From contig NZ_CP017704.1 in NCBI RefSeq assembly GCF_002243645.1, forward strand, positions 3,676,001 through 3,740,000: a DNA stretch of 64,000 bases. The letters run 5' to 3'. The translations under genes and the position numbers were made by a program. A model generated the notes under the pieces. That model saw only the letters and a program-made list of their open reading frames with translations, searched no databases and was not told the origin of the DNA. Shown piece by piece: positions 50,291 through 58,021 of the stretch. The first letter of the stretch is position 1. The number at the start of each line of letters is the position of its first letter. The DNA comes from Peribacillus simplex NBRC 15720 = DSM 1321. GTDB taxonomy: Bacteria; Bacillota; Bacilli; Bacillales; DSM-1321.

Positions 50291-50482
50291 ATGAAGTACT
50301 TCAAAATGCAAATGAAACAGCTAATGAAAGATAATATGGAATTACAAACGCAATTAAAAGTGTTGATGAAAGAACACAATCTAGAGAAAAATTTTGCACT
50401 TAAGGCTTTATATCATTCAGAAGTTGCTGATGGCGGAAAGTACCAGTCAGCATATCAAGCTCTTGACTTGCCCAGAGATTAG
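50291..50482 (+). CDS. Small helical protein
   Basis: A 63-residue ORF, MKYFKMQMKQLMKDNMELQT then a coiled-coil-like stretch QLKVLMKEHNLEKNFALKAL, ending AYQALDLPRD. GAAAGGAAG lies upstream. No family is recognised. It may be a small DNA- or protein-binding factor; a long hairpin follows 60 bp downstream. Confidence 0.5.
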   Translation: MKYFKMQMKQLMKDNMELQTQLKVLMKEHNLEKNFALKALYHSEVADGGKYQSAYQALDLPRD

Positions 50483-50541
50483 ATCGCTTTTCCTATGAGT
50501 TAACAGAGATATTAAATTCACAAGTAGTAAAAATGGTAGTT

Positions 50542-50607
50542 CCATATATGATAACGAAAAGAAGGGATGCACGGAAATCGTGCATCTCTTCTTTTCGTTA
50601 TATATGG
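50542..50607 (+). terminator. Very long hairpin
   Basis: About 29 paired bases: CCATATA.ATAACGAAAAGA opposing its complement TCTTTTCGTTATATATGG, with an inner GATGCACG / CGTGCATC helix. Likely a terminator, with no T-run at the end. Confidence 0.75.
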
Positions 50608-50639
50608 ATAGGATACACTTAGTTGGACTGATATTTTAA

Positions 50640-51100
50640 GGTCAAGTAGACTACAGTTAATAATCGAGGAGCATCAACTATTACCAAAAGAGAGCGAAGA
50701 ACATTTACTCAAGAATTTAAGCAACAAATGGTACAGTTATATATATTCAGGAGTACAGTCTGACACTATCGTCTTTAGATAAGTGGATATCTCAATATAA
50801 AACCTCTGGTTCTTTCAAAGAACCTGATAATCGAACATCAGAAGAATCAGAACTAATAGAACTCCGTAAGCAACTAAAACAACTGCAAATGGGGAAAGAC
50901 ATTTTAAAGCAAGCTGTGCTAATAGAGGAAGAAAGTATATGTGATCAAAAACAATCAACATAAATACTCGATATCAGTAATGTGTAAAGTCCTGAAACTT
51001 CCCAGAAGCACCTATTACTATGAAGCAAAAGAAAGAGCATCTGAGAAGATGTCCTTGGGTTTGATATGATTAATTTACAAGCGAAAAGAGGGAAGTGGAA
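50640..51100 (+). mobile_element. Decayed IS3-family insertion sequence
   Basis: Fragments of an OrfA (RRTFTQEFKQQMVQLY, then in another frame SSLDKWISQYKTSGSFKEPD and ESELIELRKQLKQLQMGKDI, LKQA) are followed by the start of OrfB (NNQHKYSISVMCKVLKLPRS, TYYYEAKERA). Frameshifts and deletions break both; the DDE catalytic core is missing. I could not locate intact terminal inverted repeats. It lies between the toxin locus and the helicase module. Confidence 0.8.
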
Positions 51101-51547
51101 TCAACGATTTCTAGACCTGAAAAATTCTTAGGAAGTTTAATAGGGAAAAAGCTTCTAAAGGTATTTGGATTACTACTACTAGATTTTCTATAGAATCAAG
51201 AAATTATGTAGAATCTATTGACTTCTAATGAAGATGTTTATGTAGTAAAGAAAATGGATTTAGTTTTCTTTGAGGAGTAAAAGCCTCACTTTGATACATC
51301 ACAGTGAACCGTATCACAAGTGATGGTAAACAAAAGAACTAAAAAAGTGAACATTAATTTTTTACCTTGTAACTGAAGTAAAGAGTGATAAATAATGTTT
51401 GGAATGATTGTTAAAGCAGCTGAGGTTGTTAGCTGTTTTTGTATGGGAAATTCTATGCTATCATTATCTAACATTAAAGTTGGACAAATTAAACAATGTA
51501 TTGAAATCTGAAACTTTCTCATATTTATATACAGTCAGGAGCAAATC
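51101..51547. other. AT-rich region without a recognised gene
   Basis: No ORF with a ribosome-binding site is seen; probably debris from the decayed insertion plus the promoter of the helicase gene. Confidence 0.5.
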
Positions 51548-54358
51548 ATGAGCATCGAGAAAAAGCTAATTGTCAATTCAGACAAGGGTAATTTATTAAA
51601 TGAATTAATTTCTTCTATAAATGAGTGTGAAAAGTTTTATTTCAGCGTCGCTTTTATTAATTATAGTGGTCTTCAGCTGTTGTTGGATACTTTCAAGAAC
51701 GCGGAAAAAAGGGGAGTAAAGGGGAAGATTATTACTTCTACTTATCTGAATTTTACTGAAGCGAAGGCTTTAAAGAAAATAAATGAGTTTAGTAATATTC
51801 ATTTGAAAATTTTTGAAACAGATAAGGCGATTGGTTTTCATACGAAAGCGTATATTTTTGAATTTAAGGATAGTTATAAGGTGATTATTGGATCTTCTAA
51901 TATTACTCAAAGCGCCCTTAAGAGTAATATTGAGTGGAATGTTGAGATTATTGCTAAAGAGGATGCTCAATTTCTTAAAGATGTATTAAAGGAATATGAT
52001 GGATTATGGAATAGTAGTGTCATAGCGGATGACAATTTTATTAGTAAGTATGAAGAGTTTTTGAGTAAATTAAAGAGCTATACGAATACTCACCAATTTA
52101 TTTATGAAAGCTCTGAATATATCATTCCTAATAACATGCAAAAACGTGCGGTTGAAAACCTTGAAAGAATTAGATCGTTTGGGGAAAAGAAGGCCTTAGT
52201 TATAGCTGCTACAGGTACAGGTAAAACGTATATGTCTGCTTTTGATGTAAAGGGATTCAAGCCTAAAAGATTACTGTTCATTGTACATAGAGAAGAAATA
52301 TTAAAAAAAGCAAAAGAAACCTTTGAGAAGCTCCTTCCTAATGAAAATCTGACATTTGGATTACTGACTGGGAATCAAAAGCAAAAAAATGCTGATTATA
52401 TTTTTTCTACCATACAAACTTTGTCTAAATGCTACGAGGAATTTAAACGAGACGAATTTGATTATATTATTTTTGACGAGGCTCACCATGCGACAAGCCC
52501 TAGTTATCAAGCAGTGCTAGAATATTTCGACCCACAATTCACATTAGGGATGACAGCTACTCCAGAGAGAAGCGATCAACAAAATGTCTTTGACCTATTT
52601 GATAATAATGTTGCTTTGGAAGTTCGTTTACATGAGGCTTTAGAGGATGAACTCGTTATTCCCTTTCATTATTTTGGTATTACCGACATTGAGGGAATTG
52701 ATTTAAGTGATGTAGATATTGACGATGTAGCAGAGATAACGAAGAGATTAAAGGTTAACGAGAGAGTCGACTTTATTATTAAAAATATGAATTTCTATGG
52801 CCATGACGGTGAAAAAAGAAAAGGTCTAGGTTTTTGCGTAACCGTTGAACATGCACAATATATGGCACAAGAATTTAATAGTAGGGGTATTCAAAGTATC
52901 TGTTTATCTGGAAATGATTCAGTCGAGCTGAGATCATATTATATAAATAAGCTAGAAGATGACCATGATGACTTAGAATTTATTTTCACGGTTGATATTT
53001 TTAATGAGGGTGTTGATATTCCTTCTGTAAATACCGTATTAATGTTAAGACCTACTAATTCTCCGATAGTGTTTATTCAACAATTAGGACGAGGACTTCG
53101 TAAACATAAAGACAAGACTTTCCTAACGGTACTTGATTTCATCGGGAATCATAGTAAAACGTTCTTAATTGCCATCGCTTTGAATGGTAGTAGATATTAT
53201 GATAAAGAGAGCTTGAAGGTTGCTATAGCGACTGGATTTGCAAATATTCCAGGTTGTACGCATATTCAAATGGATAAAATCTCGGAAGAACGGATTTTAG
53301 CGCAGATTGATAAGGAAAACTTTAATTCTTTGAAGTATTTGAAGGAAGAGTACTTTGAATTTAAGAAAATGAATCAAGGTAAAATTCCTTTATTGTTAAT
53401 GGATTATATGAAGTTTGATGGAGCTCCAGATCCGATTAAGTTTATTAATCGGGATAAAACTTATTTGCAATTTGTAGCTAAGGTAGAAAAAGAAGATTCA
53501 TTGAAAAGGCTATTACTAGACGAAGCTTTTGAGGGAGTATTAAGGGAATTATCGAGTAAGTTACCTCTAAAGCGAGTGTATGAATTTGCTATTGCTAAAT
53601 ATCTATTGGATCATGATGAGATTTCTTTAGAAACCGCAAAACATGAGATTTTGAAGTTGGTTAAAGAGGTAGATGAAGATAGTGTATTGCATGCCTTTCA
53701 GTGTCTAAATCAGGATTTTTATGATCCTGGTCAGAAAAAGAGGAACTTGAAGTTATTTACACTTGAAGATGGTCATTTATTTAAGACATCTTCTTATCAA
53801 AAGGTTCTACAGAATGAAGAATATAGAATATATGTAGAAGATCTTATTATTTATGGAATCTTTAGATATGAAAAGGAATTTAAAGAAGATTACTATGGTG
53901 TGCCACATTTGAAGCTGTATGAGCAATATCAAATGGGGGATGCTGCATTACTATCAAATTATCGCAAAAGCCATAGTGCTTTTAGGGGTTCTGGTCTACT
54001 TTCGAATGGAAATGACTATTTCTTATTTATTGATTTACACAAGGAAGAAGATATAAAAGAGAGCATTAATTACCACGATGAATTTATAAACGAGCGCATT
54101 TTTCAATGGCAGACTCCAAATAGTACAGCCCCAAGTTCTGAGAGAGGAAAGAATATTGTATTCAACCAGGATAGAGGGATACATTTACATTTATTTATTA
54201 GAAAGTATAAAGAAATAGATGGAAAGACAGAACCTTATATTTATATCGGGAAGGGTAACACGGTGGAATATGAAGGGGAAAAGCCAATTACCGTTACAAT
54301 GGAATTAGAGAATGAAGTCCCAGCTAGTTTATATACTGAGTTCACTAAAAGAGTATAG
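51548..54358 (+). CDS. PLD (HKD)-SF2 helicase with DUF3427-type C-terminus
   Basis: A 936-residue fusion. Residues 1-170: phospholipase D-like nuclease domain with one HKD half-site, H98 in GFHTKAYIFE and GSSNITQSALKSNIEWNVE, so it should act as a dimer. Residues 195-560: SF2 helicase with Walker A ATGTGKT near 220, DEAHHA near 310, SAT-like MTATPER, and motif VI QQLGRGLRKH. The C-terminal 370 residues resemble the DUF3427 region of such proteins, ending in a beta-rich domain (RGIHLHLFIRKYKE) that could read DNA ends or modified bases. The ATG has AGGAG upstream. It is followed by Nudix, MazG-like and a second PLD-helicase gene, which suggests a DNA-defence or repair module. Confidence 0.88.
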   Translation: MSIEKKLIVNSDKGNLLNELISSINECEKFYFSVAFINYSGLQLLLDTFKNAEKRGVKGKIITSTYLNFTEAKALKKINEFSNIHLKIFETDKAIGFHTKAYIFEFKDSYKVIIGSSNITQSALKSNIEWNVEIIAKEDAQFLKDVLKEYDGLWNSSVIADDNFISKYEEFLSKLKSYTNTHQFIYESSEYIIPNNMQKRAVENLERIRSFGEKKALVIAATGTGKTYMSAFDVKGFKPKRLLFIVHREEILKKAKETFEKLLPNENLTFGLLTGNQKQKNADYIFSTIQTLSKCYEEFKRDEFDYIIFDEAHHATSPSYQAVLEYFDPQFTLGMTATPERSDQQNVFDLFDNNVALEVRLHEALEDELVIPFHYFGITDIEGIDLSDVDIDDVAEITKRLKVNERVDFIIKNMNFYGHDGEKRKGLGFCVTVEHAQYMAQEFNSRGIQSICLSGNDSVELRSYYINKLEDDHDDLEFIFTVDIFNEGVDIPSVNTVLMLRPTNSPIVFIQQLGRGLRKHKDKTFLTVLDFIGNHSKTFLIAIALNGSRYYDKESLKVAIATGFANIPGCTHIQMDKISEERILAQIDKENFNSLKYLKEEYFEFKKMNQGKIPLLLMDYMKFDGAPDPIKFINRDKTYLQFVAKVEKEDSLKRLLLDEAFEGVLRELSSKLPLKRVYEFAIAKYLLDHDEISLETAKHEILKLVKEVDEDSVLHAFQCLNQDFYDPGQKKRNLKLFTLEDGHLFKTSSYQKVLQNEEYRIYVEDLIIYGIFRYEKEFKEDYYGVPHLKLYEQYQMGDAALLSNYRKSHSAFRGSGLLSNGNDYFLFIDLHKEEDIKESINYHDEFINERIFQWQTPNSTAPSSERGKNIVFNQDRGIHLHLFIRKYKEIDGKTEPYIYIGKGNTVEYEGEKPITVTMELENEVPASLYTEFTKRV

Positions 54359-54387
54359 TCTTCTCATTTGAGAAGACTATTTTTTTC
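54357..54387 (+). terminator. Helicase terminator inside the end of the convergent Nudix gene
   Basis: AGTCTTCTC-ATTT-GAGAAGACT then ATTTTTTT. The hairpin overlaps the helicase stop codon and encodes the last residues (NSLLK, stop) of the Nudix protein on the other strand. Confidence 0.9.
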
Positions 54388-54777
54388 ATTGATTAATTGC
54401 TCCACAGCTGGAATGTCAGCAGGAGCCCATTTTAGTGAGCTTAGATTCTCACGCCTTAACCATATCAGTTTAGAATGTTCATTGGCTGTGGGTGTACCTT
54501 CAATGATTCTACATTTTATAGACAATAAATTAATAATAAAGGTTTCATATTCATGCGTAGTATCATTAAAGATTGAAGTCTCTGTTTCAACCTTGCATTG
54601 TAACTCTTCATCAATCTCTCTTTTTAAAGCAGTAAAAATATCTTCACCCATTTCTACTTTTCCACCAGGGAATTCCCACATATTTGGGATGCTCATTTCT
54701 GGAGAGCGTAACGCACATAGTATTTCATCTTTTTCATTTTCAATAATGGCTGCAACTACTTTAACTTGCTTTTTCAT
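54364..54777 (-). CDS. MutT-type Nudix hydrolase
   Basis: A 137-residue (d)NTP pyrophosphohydrolase. The Nudix box is GGKVEMGEDIFTALKREIDEELQ (G..5 spacers..REU.EE), split here as GGKVEMGEDIF and LKREIDEELQ. The WEFPGGKVE lead-in and MKKQVKVVAAIIENEKDEIL start are typical of MutT/8-oxo-dGTP diphosphatases and CTP pyrophosphohydrolases. It hydrolyses a damaged or modified nucleotide to the monophosphate. It is convergent with the first helicase and divergent from the MazG-like gene, with AGGAGG upstream. Its placement inside the helicase module points to a joint function. Confidence 0.92.
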   Translation of the reverse strand: MKKQVKVVAAIIENEKDEILCALRSPEMSIPNMWEFPGGKVEMGEDIFTALKREIDEELQCKVETETSIFNDTTHEYETFIINLLSIKCRIIEGTPTANEHSKLIWLRRENLSSLKWAPADIPAVEQLINEKNSLLK

Positions 54778-54896
54778 GTTATCCTCCTATAGGTTTGCTA
54801 TGATTAAATAATATCATGATTAAGTGATGTTTGTGATAAATACAAAATTTGGGTAAGTGATATAATTGTAAGATAAAATTTGAAGGGGGCCCATTT

Positions 54897-55223
54897 ATGC
54901 CAGTCCACAATAAATTAGTTCGTGATCGTATTCCAGAAGTTATTGAAGCTACAGGAAAGAAATTTGCAACAAGAGTTCTAGATGAGAAGGAATACATAGA
55001 AGAATTGAAAAAGAAGAGCTTTGAAGAGTTACAGGAATATGTAGAGACTGAAAGTAAAGAAGATGCGATTGAAGAGTTGGCAGATGTGTTAGAAATCCTT
55101 CATGCCCTGGCTGAGTATCATGGGGCTTCTATCGAGGAAGTGGAGAAGGTAAGGAAGATCAAAGCAGATAAACGCGGGGGATTTAAGGAGAAGATCTATC
55201 TGATTGAGGTTGAAGATGAGTAA
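54897..55223 (+). CDS. MazG-type (phosphoribosyl-ATP pyrophosphohydrolase-like) nucleotide hydrolase
   Basis: A 108-residue all-alpha NTP pyrophosphohydrolase. It opens MPVHNKLVRDRIPEVIEATG, the hallmark of the 'NKLVRDRIPE' family. Metal-binding acidic residues are in EELQEYVETE (ExxE) and DAIEELADVLEILHALAEYH (EExxD). It would convert NTPs or dNTPs, perhaps non-canonical ones, to monophosphates. The stop overlaps the start of the second helicase by 8 bp (ATGAGTAA), so the two are co-translated. GGGGGC lies upstream and a TATAAT near 54861. Confidence 0.9.
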   Translation: MPVHNKLVRDRIPEVIEATGKKFATRVLDEKEYIEELKKKSFEELQEYVETESKEDAIEELADVLEILHALAEYHGASIEEVEKVRKIKADKRGGFKEKIYLIEVEDE

Positions 55224-57633
55224 GGTCCAATTAATTACCAGTCAATTAGGGACACATCTATTGAAGCAGATTGATTCTACTTCTGCTATTTGTATTTTGA
55301 CCTCTTTTGTGATGAAATCTGGTGTTCAATATTTGAGAGAAGCATTAAAAGCAGCTGCTGAACGTGGAGCGGAAATTAAAGTGTGTACTGGCGATTATTT
55401 GTTTGTGACCCAGCCAGAAGCATTAAGGATATTGTTAGAGATTGATTCAAGGATTGAGGTCAGATTATGGAAGAGTAATGGGGTGTCCTTTCATCCTAAA
55501 GCTTATCTATTCCAAAAAGAAAACCAAGATTGCCTGTTTGTTGGCTCGTCCAATCTTTCACGTTCGGCTTTAAGTAATGGAGTGGAATGGAGTATTTCTG
55601 TTAGTAATGATGAAGAAGTATTTTCTCAAGGTCTGCATCTATTTTTAGAAACGTTTTATAGTGACCATACGATTTCTTTAAATCAAGAAACGTTGAAGAA
55701 TTATGAAAAAAGCTATGAGAAGTTTCATATAACTAATCCAAATCTTCCTCAAAAGTGGACAGAAACAGAGGAAATGGATTTAATGCTTCCAAGTGAAGTT
55801 GATGAGTCTATTCCAACAGCGGAGATTATTCATGAATCATCTGCACCGTATGGGGAAATTTATCCTCGCTTTGCACAAATTGAGGCATTAGAGGAATTAA
55901 ATAAAACAATGGAAGAAGATTATGATAAGGCGTTAGTCGTAATGGCCACTGGATTAGGAAAGACATATTTGGCCGGGTTCTTTGCGCGCAATTTTAAACG
56001 GGTGCTGTTTATTGCTCATCTTGAAGAAATTCTAAATCAGGCTAAGAAGTCATTCCAAATGGTTATGCCGGAAGCAAGCTTTTCTATTTATAATGGCAAG
56101 GTGAAGGAAAGGCATGGACATACTAGTTTTGCTTCGATTTACACGTTAAGCATGCAGCGGCATTTGCAAGCTTTTGATCCTGAAGAATTTGATTTGATTA
56201 TCGTCGATGAGTTTCATCATGCAGCGGCTGAATCTTATCAACGGGTATTAGATTACTTCAATCCGAAATTTTTGCTTGGAATCACGGCAACACCGGATCG
56301 GAATGATAACAAGGATGTATATGCTATCTGTGGTGGAAATGTAGCATTCCGGATCGATTTCCTTGAGGCAATTCAACGGAACTGGTTAGCGCCTTTTAAA
56401 TATTTTGGTGTGTATGATGATACAGATTATAGTCAGATTACTTGGCTCGGAAATCGATATGATGAAAAGGAGTTACTGCAGCTTCAATTACGAGATGAGA
56501 TGGCTCAAAAGGTATTGAATGCCTGGAAGCACAAAAGGAAGACTCGTACAATAGGTTTCTGTTCATCCATTAAGCAAGCAGATTTTCTTTCTGCCTTTTT
56601 TAATCAAAAGGGATTTAGAGCTATTAGTCTCCATTCAAAGCAAAAAGACATGAATAGAGATGATGCAATAAGTCAGCTTGCAGATGGAGCCCTCGATATT
56701 ATCTTTACGGTCAATCTATTCAATGAGGGAGTCGATATCCCGGCTGTTGATACGCTTTTATTTGTTAGACCAACAGAATCTTTAACGGTCTTTACCCAGC
56801 AGATTGGCAGAGGGCTGAGACTACATGACTCCAAGGATCATTGCGTTATTATAGATTTGATTGGTAATTATCGTAATGCAGATGTTAAATTAAGTTTGTT
56901 TGATACAAGTTTGACCAATAAAAAAACGAAAACCATTGAGCCGGTTGTTCCTGAGTTATGTGATATAGAATTAGATATTCAGGTAATTAATCTCTTAAAG
57001 GAAATGGCGAAAAAGAAGCAGCCTAGACGAGATAAATTAGTAAATGAATATCTCATATTAAAGCAGGAATTAGGTAGAAGGCCTTCTTATTTAGAATTAC
57101 ATCTAAAAGGTGGCTCTGAGTCCCCGCAGTATCGTCAGGAATTCTCTTCATATTATGGTTTCTTGGACTATGCTAAAGAGCTTTCAGAAACCGAATCCGA
57201 AATCTTTCATCGCTATGAACAATGGCTGTTGGAAGTAGAGAAAACGAGTATGGCGAAGTGTTATAAAATGGTTGTTCTGCTAGCAATGCTAGAACGAGGA
57301 GATGATAGTTGGTTTAAGCCAATCACCTCTGAGGAAGCAGCACCAGTCTTTCATAGCTATTTAACAGAAACAGAGTATCGAAAACAAATCGACTTTGCTG
57401 ATAAATCATCTAAAAAGCTATGGAATTACGATGAAGCAGGAGTTAGCAAGTTAATTGCTACTATGCCTATGTCTAAGTGGAGCGGCAGCTCTAATGGGTT
57501 AATTACTTACGAAGATGATATTTTTAAGCTGAATTTTGATATTAAACCAGATGATCAGAGGATTTTGTTTAATATGACTAAGGATATTTGTGAATATCGA
57601 CTTCATTATCACTTTGAGCGGAAGGCTAAGTAA
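55216..57633 (+). CDS. Second PLD (HKD)-SF2 helicase
   Basis: An 805-residue paralogue of the first helicase. N-terminal PLD domain: SFHPKAYLFQ with H near residue 95, then GSSNLSRSALSNGVEWS. Helicase domain: MATGLGKTYLA near 245, VDEFHHAAAES (DEFH instead of DEAH) near 331, GITATPDRND, and QQIGRGLRLHD. The C-terminal 270 residues differ from DUF3427 and look partly helical, ending LHYHFERKAK. The start ATG 55216 lies inside the MazG-like gene, showing operon and translational coupling; the longer ORF start at 55204 is discarded. It probably cuts or remodels DNA together with the first helicase; the target is unknown. Confidence 0.88.
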   Translation: MSKVQLITSQLGTHLLKQIDSTSAICILTSFVMKSGVQYLREALKAAAERGAEIKVCTGDYLFVTQPEALRILLEIDSRIEVRLWKSNGVSFHPKAYLFQKENQDCLFVGSSNLSRSALSNGVEWSISVSNDEEVFSQGLHLFLETFYSDHTISLNQETLKNYEKSYEKFHITNPNLPQKWTETEEMDLMLPSEVDESIPTAEIIHESSAPYGEIYPRFAQIEALEELNKTMEEDYDKALVVMATGLGKTYLAGFFARNFKRVLFIAHLEEILNQAKKSFQMVMPEASFSIYNGKVKERHGHTSFASIYTLSMQRHLQAFDPEEFDLIIVDEFHHAAAESYQRVLDYFNPKFLLGITATPDRNDNKDVYAICGGNVAFRIDFLEAIQRNWLAPFKYFGVYDDTDYSQITWLGNRYDEKELLQLQLRDEMAQKVLNAWKHKRKTRTIGFCSSIKQADFLSAFFNQKGFRAISLHSKQKDMNRDDAISQLADGALDIIFTVNLFNEGVDIPAVDTLLFVRPTESLTVFTQQIGRGLRLHDSKDHCVIIDLIGNYRNADVKLSLFDTSLTNKKTKTIEPVVPELCDIELDIQVINLLKEMAKKKQPRRDKLVNEYLILKQELGRRPSYLELHLKGGSESPQYRQEFSSYYGFLDYAKELSETESEIFHRYEQWLLEVEKTSMAKCYKMVVLLAMLERGDDSWFKPITSEEAAPVFHSYLTETEYRKQIDFADKSSKKLWNYDEAGVSKLIATMPMSKWSGSSNGLITYEDDIFKLNFDIKPDDQRILFNMTKDICEYRLHYHFERKAK

Positions 57634-57731
57634 AAAAACATCTTAAAAAAAGAGACATACCCCTAAACGCTAAAAAAGCTCTCGATGAAGCAAAAGTTAT
57701 GGAGTAAAAAATTTTATTAGGGATTGATATT

Positions 57732-57950
57732 ATGTTTTATTTACTTATTATTATAATGATAGGAATTTGCTTCCTACAATATAAAATTGTTAAAAAGTCT
57801 ACTATCTTTGTAGGTTTGCTTTTACCTATCCTATTTAGTATTGCTTACATCTTTCTTAATTTTGATAATTTTCATATATACATGTTAGTTTTTTGTATGA
57901 TACTTTGGTTAATATTTTTTTGGAAATTGCTCAATTTTAAAAAAAGGTAA
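57732..57950 (+). CDS. Small membrane protein
   Basis: A 72-residue ORF with two or three hydrophobic helices: MFYLLIIIMIGICFLQYKIV, FVGLLLPILFSIAYIFLNF and YMLVFCMILWLIFFWKLLNF, with a basic tail. The ribosome-binding site is weak (GGGATTGATATT). It is 98 bp downstream of the second helicase and could be in the same transcript. No family is recognised. Confidence 0.5.
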   Translation: MFYLLIIIMIGICFLQYKIVKKSTIFVGLLLPILFSIAYIFLNFDNFHIYMLVFCMILWLIFFWKLLNFKKR

Positions 57951-57987
57951 GAATAAAATAGCGTCGTGCCTAACCTATATGTTAATA

Positions 57988-58018
57988 AAAAGAGACATCC
58001 CCCAAGGAATGTCTCTTT
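57988..58018. terminator. Bidirectional terminator
   Basis: AAAGAGACAT-CCCCCAAGGA-ATGTCTCTTT, between convergent units. Confidence 0.88.
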
Positions 58019-58021
58019 CCC

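Noticed and set aside
51286-51522. Minus-strand ORF upstream of the first helicase
   Set aside because: No ribosome-binding site and low-complexity hydrophobic product; likely debris near the decayed IS element.
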